A stretch of 63,799 nucleotides of DNA from JBJXGE01 sp046154185 (lineage in GTDB: Bacteria > Planctomycetota > UBA8108 > UBA1146 > JAJFFE01), in NCBI GenBank assembly GCA_046154185.1, contig JBJXGE010000069.1:1-63799 (forward strand), given 5' to 3'. Under the pieces are notes generated by a model. That model was not told the DNA's origin and did no database searches. It saw nothing but the letters and a program-made list of their open reading frames with translations. This document shows positions 7,358-15,443 of the stretch, in pieces. Every line of letters starts with the position of its first letter. The stretch's first letter is position 1. A program made the position numbers and the translations under genes.

Positions 7358-8812
7358 ATGACGAAAAACCTCGTGAAGCTCATCGCTAAAGGTGAGTCCG
7401 CAACGCTGGAGTTCAAGCGCTCGACCGGCGAGTTGCGAGACGCGATGCAGACGCTCTGCGCATTCGCGAATGGAAAAGGCGGACGCGTCATGATCGGCGT
7501 CAAGCCCAGCGGCGAGCTAGTCGGACAACAAGTGAGCGAACGGACGATGCGCGAGATCGCCGAAGTGCGCGAGCGCTTCGAGCCGCCGCTCGATATCGAT
7601 GTCAAAACGGTAGAAGTCGCGCCGGACCGGCGCGCGCTCGTGCTTTCCGTGCGCGGTGTCAGCGATTCGGCGCCGTACGCTTTCGATGGACGTGCCTATG
7701 AACGCGTCGAAAACACGACGCGTAAGATGGCGCAGTCGCGCTATCAGACCCTGTTGATCGAGCGCGCACACAGCCGATACCGTTGGGAGAATCAAGAGGC
7801 CGACGAGATCTCGCTCAAAGATCTCGATCGCACCGAGGTCGTGCGCATCGTCGAGGCCGCGCGCTCCGTCGGACGTCTCGTCGGCCCGGTCGGACGCAAA
7901 CTCCCCGAGCTCCTCGAGCGCCTCGGTGCTCGTCACGACGGCAAAATCCTACGCGCAGCGGTCGTACTCTTCGGCAGGACTTTTTTGCCCTACTATCCGC
8001 AATGCGAATTGCGCATGGCTCGCTTTCTCGGCACCGACAAAACTGAGTTCCTCGACCAACGAAATCTGCGCGGTCCCGCGTTCAAACTCCTCGAGGAGGC
8101 GGAGCTTTTCTGCCAGCGACACTTTCCGCTGCCGGGCCGCATCGAGCCTGGTCGCCTGCAGCGGGTCGACCGCCCACTCATTCCGCCCGATGCGATGCGC
8201 GAGATCCTCGTCAACGCGCTGATCCATCGCGATTACACTATTGCGGGCGGTGCGGTGTCGCTTGCCATCTTCGACGACCGCGTCGAAGTTTGGAGCGCCG
8301 GCAAATATCCGAGCGGCATCACGCCTGAATCACTCTCGCGCCCGCATCTCTCGGTGCAGAGAAATCCGATCATCGCCGATGTCTTTCACCGCACAGGTCT
8401 CATCGAGAAGTGGGGACGCGGCACGAACCGTGTCGCGGAAATGTGCCGGGCCGCGAACGTCACGCCGCCAGAATTTGCTGAGATCACCGGCGCGGCGGTG
8501 GTGACGTTTCGAGTGCCGGTCGCGGCGGTGGCTCACATGCAGGAAGATGCACAGCTAGAGTCGAGGGCAGAGTCGAGGGCAGAGTCGAGGGCAGAGTCGC
8601 TCGAAAGCCGCGTGCTCAACGCCTTAGCCGAACGCGATCTATCTAAGGCTGCGATCGCCGCGTGTTTGAATCTTCGTTCGGTAACCGGTCACCTCAATCG
8701 CGCCGTCCTCTCCCTCCTGCAAAGAAGAATCATCGAATACACGATCCCCGAGAAACCCGGTAGCCGCCTACAAAAATATCGGCTCGTTCAAAACGAAGGT
8801 CAGCATCGATGA
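7358..8812 (+). CDS. Schlafen AlbA_2 / HATPase_c_4 putative transcriptional regulator (RecG-related annotation family)
   Basis: 484 residues. The N-terminal AlbA_2 (Schlafen-like) domain has ESATLEFKRSTGEL, ANGKGGRVMIGVKPSGELVG and later YERVENTTRKM. The middle carries the HATPase_c_4 part with PPDAMREILVNALIHRDYT, IFDDRVEVWSAGKYP and LIEKWGRGTNRV. A short Glu-Ser-Arg-Ala repeat linker then leads to a C-terminal winged-helix segment (ESRVLNALAERDLSKAAIAACLN). Proteins of this architecture are often misnamed RecG; roles in regulation or defence have been proposed. The start is ATG 7358 with GGAG 11 bases upstream; an in-frame GTG lies at 7355. It sits between imuA and imuB on the same strand, so it may be co-transcribed with the damage-response operon or be an insertion into it. 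Confidence 0.85.
   Translation: MTKNLVKLIAKGESATLEFKRSTGELRDAMQTLCAFANGKGGRVMIGVKPSGELVGQQVSERTMREIAEVRERFEPPLDIDVKTVEVAPDRRALVLSVRGVSDSAPYAFDGRAYERVENTTRKMAQSRYQTLLIERAHSRYRWENQEADEISLKDLDRTEVVRIVEAARSVGRLVGPVGRKLPELLERLGARHDGKILRAAVVLFGRTFLPYYPQCELRMARFLGTDKTEFLDQRNLRGPAFKLLEEAELFCQRHFPLPGRIEPGRLQRVDRPLIPPDAMREILVNALIHRDYTIAGGAVSLAIFDDRVEVWSAGKYPSGITPESLSRPHLSVQRNPIIADVFHRTGLIEKWGRGTNRVAEMCRAANVTPPEFAEITGAAVVTFRVPVAAVAHMQEDAQLESRAESRAESRAESLESRVLNALAERDLSKAAIAACLNLRSVTGHLNRAVLSLLQRRIIEYTIPEKPGSRLQKYRLVQNEGQHR
8558..8599 (+). repeat. 12-bp tandem repeat (3.5 copies) coding Glu-Ser-Arg-Ala
   Basis: The unit GAGTCGAGGGCA starts at 8558, 8570 and 8582, with a partial fourth copy GAGTCG at 8594. 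Each unit encodes ESRA, giving an in-frame hypervariable linker between the ATPase domain and the C-terminal winged helix. Copy-number change would alter linker length without shifting the frame. Confidence 0.9.
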
Positions 8813-8885
8813 CATCGCCTTCACGCCGTTCACGCTTGGCGCTGCCACAAGCAAGTGTCACTGCTGACGCAGATGCAGAGCCAGC

Positions 8886-10403
8886 GTGAACTCGAACGCT
8901 GGGCGCGCCTCCGCCGCCCCGAATCTCGCCTGCGTCGACATACCGGCGTTGCCGTTGCAATTGTTGTTGCGGCGCGAGCCGACGTGGCGCGCGGGGCCGG
9001 CCGCGGTTGTCGCGTCGGACCGTGCGCAGGGGTTGGTGCTCGCCATCAACGAGCATGCGCGGCGGCTCGGCGTCGCGCCCGGCTTCACGTATGCGGCCGG
9101 GCTCGCGATCGCGCGCGATCTGCGCGCCGCCGTCGTGGCGCGCAGCGACATCGATGATGAACTCGGGCCGCTCGACACGTTGCTCCGTCACTACTCGCCG
9201 CACGTCGAACCATCCGCCGATGAACCCGGCGTCACGTGGCTCGATGCGCGCGGCCTCGCGGGTCTTTACCCATCGCTCGTCGCGTGGGGTCGTGCAATTC
9301 TCGGCGCACTCGCCGCGCGCGAACTCGAGGGCGCCGTCGCCATCGGCTTCACGCGCTTCGGCACCTACGCGGCGGCGCGCGCGCGACGCGGCGCGGTGCG
9401 ACTCTTCGACAACCCGAGCGCCGAAGCGGCGGCGACGCGCGGCGCACCGCTCAAGTTGCTCAGCATCGCGCCACGCATCGCGGCGACGCTCGATCGACTC
9501 GGGCTCGGCACCGTCGGCGATTTGCTCGCGCTCCCCATCGATGGTTTGCGCCGCCGCTACGGCGACGAACTCTGGCGACTGCGCGAGTGGGCGGCCGGCA
9601 CACGCGAGATGCCGATCCGCACCGCGACGCCGATGGAGCCGCTCATCGCGCAGCGGCTCATCGATGATGGGCTCGAACGCTCCGATCAAATTTTGCGCGT
9701 CGTCGAAGAGTTGCTGCTGCCGCTCCTCGATGCGCTCGAAGCGCGCAGTGAAGGGTTGGCCCTACTCGTCCTCACGCTGACATTCGAACGCAGCGCCGCG
9801 CGCCGCGAGGAGATTCGGCCAGCCACCGCATCGCTCGACGCGTCGCAAATACTCGGGCTCGTGCTGCTCCGGCTCGAGGCGTCGCGACTCGAGGAGCCGG
9901 TGACCGAGATCGCGCTCGAAGCAACGGGCGCGCGCCGCACGAGCGCGCAAGGCGAACTTTTCGTCGAGCGGCCCGCGCGCGATCTCGCCGCGGCCGAGCG
10001 CGCGCTCGCGCGCGTGCGCGCGCGTTTCGGCGAAGCGTCCGTACAGCGCGCACTCTTGAACGACGCGCACTTGCCCGAAGCGCATCTCGGTTGGGCGGCG
10101 CTCGCGCCGCTCACCGCGCCCGAAGCGCGCGCCGTGCGCGTGCCGCCGCTCGTGCGGCGTTGTTACTCGCCGCCGCGGCCGCTCGCGCCGCGCTCGCGTC
10201 ACGAGCCCGACGGCTGGATCTTGAACGGCCCCGAAGCCGGCTCGGTCGCGCGCATGTTCGGGCCTTACCTCATCACCGGCGGTTGGTGGGGCCGCGCGTC
10301 GCACCGCGAATACTACTTCGCCGAAACGCGCCGCGGCTCGTTCTACTGGGTGTACTACGACCGCGAGCAGCGGCGATGGTTCTTGCACGGGGTGGTGACG
10401 TGA
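8886..10403 (+). CDS. imuB: ImuB, Y-family polymerase-like mutasome hub
   Basis: 505 residues related to Y-family polymerases but of the non-catalytic ImuB type, which links DnaE2 and the beta clamp. Landmarks are the N-terminal strand NLACVDIPALPLQLLLRREP, then GFTYAAGLAIARDL, VTWLDARGLAGLYP (where active polymerases keep acidic catalytic residues), ARRGAVRLFDN and the helix-hairpin-helix region LDRLGLGTVGDLLALP. The C-terminal module DGWILNGPEAGSVARMFGPY ... YYFAETRRGSFYWVYYDREQ is typical of ImuB. The GTG start at 8886 has no convincing ribosome site, and 73 bases separate it from the preceding ATPase gene, so the start is uncertain. Function with DnaE2 in induced mutagenesis is established for the family. 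Confidence 0.85.
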   Translation: MNSNAGRASAAPNLACVDIPALPLQLLLRREPTWRAGPAAVVASDRAQGLVLAINEHARRLGVAPGFTYAAGLAIARDLRAAVVARSDIDDELGPLDTLLRHYSPHVEPSADEPGVTWLDARGLAGLYPSLVAWGRAILGALAARELEGAVAIGFTRFGTYAAARARRGAVRLFDNPSAEAAATRGAPLKLLSIAPRIAATLDRLGLGTVGDLLALPIDGLRRRYGDELWRLREWAAGTREMPIRTATPMEPLIAQRLIDDGLERSDQILRVVEELLLPLLDALEARSEGLALLVLTLTFERSAARREEIRPATASLDASQILGLVLLRLEASRLEEPVTEIALEATGARRTSAQGELFVERPARDLAAAERALARVRARFGEASVQRALLNDAHLPEAHLGWAALAPLTAPEARAVRVPPLVRRCYSPPRPLAPRSRHEPDGWILNGPEAGSVARMFGPYLITGGWWGRASHREYYFAETRRGSFYWVYYDREQRRWFLHGVVT

Positions 10404-10491
10404 GAAGACGCGAGTTGTCGTCAGAGTATTGTGTCATGACGCATGTAAGATACTCTGCCTTGCGCAGACAAAAGGAACCACCAACGAGTCG

Positions 10492-11253
10492 ATGGACGCC
10501 TTCAAATACACGACGATCGCGCATCGAGATCGACGGCTCTTGATGCCGGTCAGCGACAGCGCTGTCGATGATTTGCTGCAACGCGTGAGTGACGAGCGCC
10601 ACACGGAACCGGCGACATCGCTGCGGGCGCTCGACGTCGGCTGCGGCAAAGGTGAAGTGTTGATCCGCGCCGCCGCACTACTCGGAGCGACGGGCATCGG
10701 GGTCGATCAAAATGCGAGTTTCATCGCCGAGGCGCGCGCGGCCGCGGCGAAGCGCCTACCGAAAGACGCGGTCGAGTTCCACGGCTGTCGCTTCGAAGAG
10801 TTTGCGTTCGATGACACGCCGATCTCGTTCGTGATCTGCACCGGCGCGTCGCACGTGTTTGGAGATTTCCCGACGGCGCTCACGCGCGTCGCGGCTCGCC
10901 TCGACGCGCGCGGTTGGGCGCTATTCGGCGAGGGTTTCTGGCAACAACCCTCGGCCGCGGACTACCTCGCGTCGTTCGGCGGCAGCGCGGACGAGATGGT
11001 GAGTTTGCCCGCGACACTCGAACGCGCGCAAGCCGCCGGCTTCCGCGTCATTGCACACCGAGTGAGCAGCCCCGCGGATTGGAACGCCTACGAGACATCC
11101 TATTTTGAATCCATGCAGCGTTGGCTTGCCGATAATCCAACGGACCCGGATGCTCCGGCCTTCCGGGCCAAGAGCAAGAACTGGTTTAGCGCCTATCAAC
11201 GATGGGGACACCAGACCATGGGATTCGTAATAATGCTCCTGAGAAAGCGCTGA
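10492..11253 (+). CDS. Class I SAM-dependent methyltransferase
   Basis: 253 residues from ATG 10492 (MDAFKYTTIAHRDRRLL), with AAGGA about 14 bases upstream; an ATG at 10429 would give an extension without family character. Motif I LDVGCGKGEVLIRAA binds AdoMet, and the acidic end of strand 2 is GIGVDQN. The strand-4 region is FVICTGASHVFGDF, and the C-terminal half (LFGEGFWQQPSAADYLASFGG) is of the small-molecule UbiE-like type. The substrate is unknown. It lies 25 bases before the first of two overlapping nucleotidyltransferase genes on the same strand, so the three may form an operon. Confidence 0.8.
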   Translation: MDAFKYTTIAHRDRRLLMPVSDSAVDDLLQRVSDERHTEPATSLRALDVGCGKGEVLIRAAALLGATGIGVDQNASFIAEARAAAAKRLPKDAVEFHGCRFEEFAFDDTPISFVICTGASHVFGDFPTALTRVAARLDARGWALFGEGFWQQPSAADYLASFGGSADEMVSLPATLERAQAAGFRVIAHRVSSPADWNAYETSYFESMQRWLADNPTDPDAPAFRAKSKNWFSAYQRWGHQTMGFVIMLLRKR

Positions 11254-11277
11254 CGCGCAAGTGCGAGAGGGAAGCCG

Positions 11278-12066
11278 ATGACTCCCGAACAAATCGACGA
11301 AGTCTGGTCACTGCTTGATCGCGCTGCGCTCGTCGCGATCGCACGGCGCGGGCCGGAGCCCGTGTTCGCGACGGTGAGTGGAGCGCATCTGTACGGATTT
11401 GCATCTCCCGATAGCGATGTCGATTTGCGTGGCGTCATTTTACTCTCGGCGCGAGAACTCCTCGGGCTGAGCCGCGCCAACGAGACGATCACGCTCAGCG
11501 AGAAGACTCCCGACCTCGATCTCGGTTGGGTCGCGCATGATCTGCGAAAGTTTGCGCGACTCATGACGGGGCACAATGGTTATGTGCTGGAGCAACTGTA
11601 CTCGCCTCTCGTCGTCATCACGTCGCCCGAACACGACGAACTCCGTGAACTCGGTAAGGGTTGCGTCACGCGAGGATTGTTTCGTCACTACCAGGGTTTC
11701 GCCCATGGGCGACGCCAACGACTCGTAGAGCCGGACCCCACTGTCAAACATCTGCTGTACGCGTACCGCGTCTACTTGAGTGGGATCGCGGCGCTGGAGT
11801 CGGGCGTCATCGACTCCAACGTCTTGTGTCTCAATGAGCGCTTTCGGCTCTCCGAAATCGACGCGCTCGTCGAGCGGAAACGCGGCGGCGCCGAAGCGAT
11901 GCGCCTCCAAGCTGGCGAAGTCGAAGCGCACGCGCGAAAACTTGACGCGCTCGAGGAACGCCTGATCGCCGCGCATCGGCGCAGCTCGCTGCCCGAAGAA
12001 CCCACGACGCGTGACGCGCTCGAAGACCTTGTCGTGCGCGTGCGATTGCAAAGAGCACTTGCGTGA
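11278..12066 (+). CDS. RlaP-like DNA polymerase beta superfamily nucleotidyltransferase (1)
   Basis: 262 residues. The nucleotidyltransferase signature is SGAHLYGFASPDSDVDLRG (about residues 39-57): the Gly-Ser/Ala loop followed by the metal-binding D-x-D (SDVDLRG). The architecture matches the RlaP/YcgL-type family proposed to act in RNA repair: ELLGLSRANETITL, then the helical part LDLGWVAHDLRKFARLM and NGYVLEQLYSP. The start has AGGGA about 8 bases upstream. It overlaps the next gene by four bases (GTGA), implying translational coupling of two related enzymes. No RNA ligase or polynucleotide kinase is nearby, so the substrate cannot be named. Confidence 0.8.
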   Translation: MTPEQIDEVWSLLDRAALVAIARRGPEPVFATVSGAHLYGFASPDSDVDLRGVILLSARELLGLSRANETITLSEKTPDLDLGWVAHDLRKFARLMTGHNGYVLEQLYSPLVVITSPEHDELRELGKGCVTRGLFRHYQGFAHGRRQRLVEPDPTVKHLLYAYRVYLSGIAALESGVIDSNVLCLNERFRLSEIDALVERKRGGAEAMRLQAGEVEAHARKLDALEERLIAAHRRSSLPEEPTTRDALEDLVVRVRLQRALA

Positions 12067-13205
12067 CGGTTGTCATCGATCTCAACGCCCACACGATTTT
12101 CATCACGCTCGCCGGGAGTCATGCTCATGGCACGGCGCGCGCGGACTCTGATATAGACTTGCGTGGCGTCTGCATCGCGCCGCTCAGCGCGCGTGTTTCC
12201 TTGCGTGGGACCTTCGAGCAGCACGAAGGCGCGCTCGACGCGGCGCTCCTTGATCGTGTGCTTCCGCGGTTGCGCACGCACGCGACTGCGGTCCGGGCGA
12301 TCGACCGCGGTATCGAGTGCGCGATCTTCGAGCTCGCGAAGTTCTTCGCGTTGTGCGCCAACGCCAATCCGAATGCGCTGGAGATCTTGTTCGCCGATGA
12401 AGCGGACTGGGTGCTAGAAACGCCCGCGTGGCGACGCTTGCACGCGGAACGCCGGCGATTTCTTTCGCGCAAAGTCGAAAGCACGTTTCTTGGCTACGCG
12501 CTCCAACAACTCAAACGCATCAAATCGCATCGGGCCTGGCTGCTGAGTCCGCCCGCCGCGAAGCCGACGCGCCAAGCGTTTGGACTTCCCGAGCAAGGCA
12601 CGCTGCATCGCCAAGATCGTGAACGCATCGAGCAAGCGGTCGGCGACAAACTGCGCGACTGGGGAATTGACAACATCGAAATGCCGAGCGCTGCACGCTC
12701 CAGTATGAAAGAGCGTCTCGAATCGTTTTGGCGCGAATGCCTCGCGAGTTCGGAGAAACTCCCCGAAGACGACATGAAGTCGCTCGCGGAAAAGTCGCTC
12801 GGACTACCAGCAGAAACCGTCGCGCTTCTCGGTCGCGAGCGCAAGTACCGCGCCGCGCTCCGCAATTGGGACTCTTATCAAACGTGGCTCGCCTCGCGCA
12901 ATCCGGCGCGCGCGCGGCTCGAGGCGCAATTCGGCTATGACACCAAGCACGCCGCGCATCTCGTGCGACTCATGCAAACCGGGCTCGAGCTGTCGCGGAC
13001 CGGGGAGCTTCACGTGCGCCGGCCAAACGCCACCGAACTCGTCGCGATCCGCGACGGCGCGCTCAGCTATGAGCAACTAGTCGCCGAAGCGGAGCGACTC
13101 CAGGCGGACTTGAGCACGAAGGCCGCGCTGAGCGTGCTCCCAGAGCAAGTCGACCTCGACGCACTCGATGCGTTGCTCTGCGAGCTGGTGCAAGCGAGCG
13201 GCTGA
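12063..13205 (+). CDS. RlaP-like DNA polymerase beta superfamily nucleotidyltransferase (2)
   Basis: 380 residues, starting at GTG inside the stop of the preceding gene. The active-site signature AGSHAHGTARADSDIDLRG (about residues 17-35) keeps the Gly-Ser loop and the D-I-D metal site. It is followed by IECAIFELAKFFALCANANPN, and ALEILFADEADWVL matches the NPxxLExL region of RlaP proteins. The C-terminal half (KYRAALRNWDSYQTWL ... GYDTKHAAHLVRLM) is the helical region usual in the longer RlaP members. It is a distant paralogue of the preceding protein. An RNA-repair-like role is family inference only. Confidence 0.8.
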   Translation: MTVVIDLNAHTIFITLAGSHAHGTARADSDIDLRGVCIAPLSARVSLRGTFEQHEGALDAALLDRVLPRLRTHATAVRAIDRGIECAIFELAKFFALCANANPNALEILFADEADWVLETPAWRRLHAERRRFLSRKVESTFLGYALQQLKRIKSHRAWLLSPPAAKPTRQAFGLPEQGTLHRQDRERIEQAVGDKLRDWGIDNIEMPSAARSSMKERLESFWRECLASSEKLPEDDMKSLAEKSLGLPAETVALLGRERKYRAALRNWDSYQTWLASRNPARARLEAQFGYDTKHAAHLVRLMQTGLELSRTGELHVRRPNATELVAIRDGALSYEQLVAEAERLQADLSTKAALSVLPEQVDLDALDALLCELVQASG

Positions 13206-13235
13206 GGCGGTCATCACCCGCCGACCGTCCGCCGA

Positions 13236-13253
13236 ACGCGCGTGCACGCGCGT
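13236..13253. terminator. 18-bp perfect palindrome after the nucleotidyltransferase genes
   Basis: ACGCGCGTGCACGCGCGT is its own reverse complement and begins 31 bases after the stop at 13205. It lacks a T tract, so it is at best a possible transcription-end or pausing structure. Confidence 0.35.
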
Positions 13254-13408
13254 CCTATTGGTTGAAGAATCTGACACCGTACCTGCTGGTCAAGATCCGG
13301 CGTGGGACCGCTATCGAAGTAGCGAACCGCGTCCGGCGGACTTTCCTACTGGAAGCGCTTCGAACGCAGTGTTACGTTTGCTCGCACTGAACCCCGGAGG
13401 AATAGCAC

Positions 13409-14662
13409 ATGCCACAACGAATGCCCGCTCGGACAATCTTCGCGTGCTCGTGTTTCGCGAGTTGGCTCATTACCACCGACGCAACCGCGCTGCCGCCCGA
13501 GAAGTTGCTGATCTTCTATGGTTGGCCGAGCACGATCAACATGACCTACACAGTGCCGCTCGCCGCGGCCGAGTTCGGCGTGTATGAGCACGTGGTGCTC
13601 GGCGATGGTTTGCAGGATGGCCCGAGCGATCCGCTGCCGCATCCGGATCATCAGAACACGATCGATATTCTTCAACACGCGGCGACGACCGGAACGCAGT
13701 TTTACGGGTACATCAGCATCGGCGTGAGCACAGTCGGATACCCACTCGCCGAGATCGAGCGCCGCGCGGATGGGTGGGCCGCCATGGGGTTCGATGGAAT
13801 CTTGCTCGATGAATTTGGCTACGACTACAACGTGAGTCGCGAACGACAAAATGCCGTTGTCGATTACGTTCACGGGCTCGGACTGAAAGTGATCGCCAAT
13901 GGTTGGATACCGGCAGACGTGTTTGGCGTCGACATCACGCCACTCAATCCGACCGGCGCCGCGACGAGCTTGAACGCATTCGACTTCTTTTTGTTCGAGA
14001 GCCATCAAGTGCAAGTCGGCGCGTATGCGGACCCGGCATTTTGGCTCGCGCGCGCAACGGCGCTCTCGACTTATCAGACGGCGATTGGCTTCGACATAAT
14101 GTCGATCACAACGGCTGACGTAACGAGCACCTACTCCGAGTCGCAGTTCTTTTACTCGTGGTACTCGGCGGCGCTCTTCGGTCACCGGGCAACCGGTTGG
14201 GGTGAGTACATCTTCTCGGCAACTGGCGCCAGCGCGGGGCTCGCGCCGTTCCGCGCGCGACCGGCCGTCGATCTCGGCGCCGACTTCGCGAGCGAGGTCG
14301 TGATCACGGGCGCAAACGCCCTGCGCGCCACGACGCGCGGCGTCATCGCCATCGACACGGGCGCGTTCAACGCGACCTTTACGGCCGGCGCCTTCATACG
14401 CGGCGACTGTAACGGCGATGGCGCGCTCAACATCGCCGACGCCATCTATTTGTTAACCGCGCTTTTTGCGGGCGGCGCGGCGCCCGGCTGCGACGATGCG
14501 TGCGACGCGAATGACACCGGGTTGGTCGACATCGCTGACGTCATCTATACGCTGTCGACGCTGTTTTCGTCGGGTCCGCCGCCCCCACCGCCCGGAATGG
14601 GTTGCGGAGGCGATGTGACATCGGACGCTCTCGCGTGCGCGGGTTTCAGCGCCTGCCCATGA
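13409..14662 (+). CDS. Secreted GH114/spherulin-4-like TIM-barrel protein with C-terminal dockerin-like module
   Basis: 417 residues; start ATG 13409 with GGAGG 7-8 bases upstream. An N-terminal signal segment (ARTIFACSCFASWLITTDATA) implies export. The central domain reads like the GH114/spherulin-4 barrel (polygalactosaminidase-like): TQFYGYISIG, WAAMGFDGILLDEFGYDY with acidic residues at a strand end as in the catalytic site, and LGLKVIANGWIP. The C-terminal 90 residues are the dockerin-like module: RGDCNGDGALNIADAIYLL and DANDTGLVDIADVIYTLSTLF, then a Pro stretch and a Cys-rich end GFSACP. The substrate is not known. The module suggests retention in a surface or extracellular complex (inference). 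Confidence 0.7.
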   Translation: MPQRMPARTIFACSCFASWLITTDATALPPEKLLIFYGWPSTINMTYTVPLAAAEFGVYEHVVLGDGLQDGPSDPLPHPDHQNTIDILQHAATTGTQFYGYISIGVSTVGYPLAEIERRADGWAAMGFDGILLDEFGYDYNVSRERQNAVVDYVHGLGLKVIANGWIPADVFGVDITPLNPTGAATSLNAFDFFLFESHQVQVGAYADPAFWLARATALSTYQTAIGFDIMSITTADVTSTYSESQFFYSWYSAALFGHRATGWGEYIFSATGASAGLAPFRARPAVDLGADFASEVVITGANALRATTRGVIAIDTGAFNATFTAGAFIRGDCNGDGALNIADAIYLLTALFAGGAAPGCDDACDANDTGLVDIADVIYTLSTLFSSGPPPPPPGMGCGGDVTSDALACAGFSACP

Positions 14663-14672
14663 TCCTGCGACT

Positions 14673-15176
14673 TCAAAGCAGATTCGGAATCCGGTGTACA
14701 CCCATCACTCTAGGGTGAGTGGAAAGACGCCGACACATTTCGCCGACTTTGGCCTCGCCGCGCAGTCGCGCCCAATGATCTTCGTAAAGACGACGAAGCC
14801 GGCGCGGCGCCAGGCGGCAAAGATGCGAAACGATGGAGACCGCGGCTTCCACGGTGAGCGCCTCGACGGGCAAAGTTCCGAAATTGCCGCGCACGGTGAG
14901 GCGGTGTTCGGTGAGCACGCCGACGAGCGCCGCGGCGTCGAGTGGCGCCATGCCATCACAAATTTCGGCGACGACCACTTCGTGAAACCGGTCGAGCGGT
15001 TCGCTGCTCGGAATGGGCGCCGCTGTTGGCGCGCTCGGCGGCACTGCGAGCGCGGCGCCGACGAGGCTCAGAAGAAATCCCAGCGCGCCGAATATGACTC
15101 GCCAGGGCTGTGGCAGATCAACCAACAACATGACACTCATGCTCGCGAGCGCGAGCCAGCACGTCATTTGCGTCAT
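14673..15176 (-). CDS. Hypothetical membrane protein
   Basis: 167 residues from ATG 15176, preceded by AGGAGAGA (good ribosome site); longer readings upstream lack one. Two hydrophobic segments at the N-terminus (MTCWLALASMSVMLLV and VIFGALGFLLSLVGAALAV) anchor a soluble C-terminal part with ICDGMAPLDAAALVGVLTEH and an Arg-rich end. No family is recognised. It is convergent with the GH114-like gene and ends 10 bases from it. Confidence 0.6.
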   Translation of the reverse strand: MTQMTCWLALASMSVMLLVDLPQPWRVIFGALGFLLSLVGAALAVPPSAPTAAPIPSSEPLDRFHEVVVAEICDGMAPLDAAALVGVLTEHRLTVRGNFGTLPVEALTVEAAVSIVSHLCRLAPRRLRRLYEDHWARLRGEAKVGEMCRRLSTHPRVMGVHRIPNLL

Positions 15177-15443
15177 GATTCTCTCCTGAACGTGGTTATC
15201 GTTCGACGACCGGAGTCTAGCGTCTACGATCAGCAATCGCTGCTTCGAGTCCCGATGCAGCACGAGCGACGGCGCAAGAACACGCACGAACGCGGCCGCT
15301 CCTGCGCCGGCCGATACAAGAATTCGGCGTCGCAAGCTGTCGCCTCGCGTCTATCTCCAACCTTGACCCAGATGCGGTGTTCGTCGAGACTTCGTGCCGT
15401 CGCGACGCGATCGAGATCCAGGGCTTAGGAAGGTGCGCGCTTC

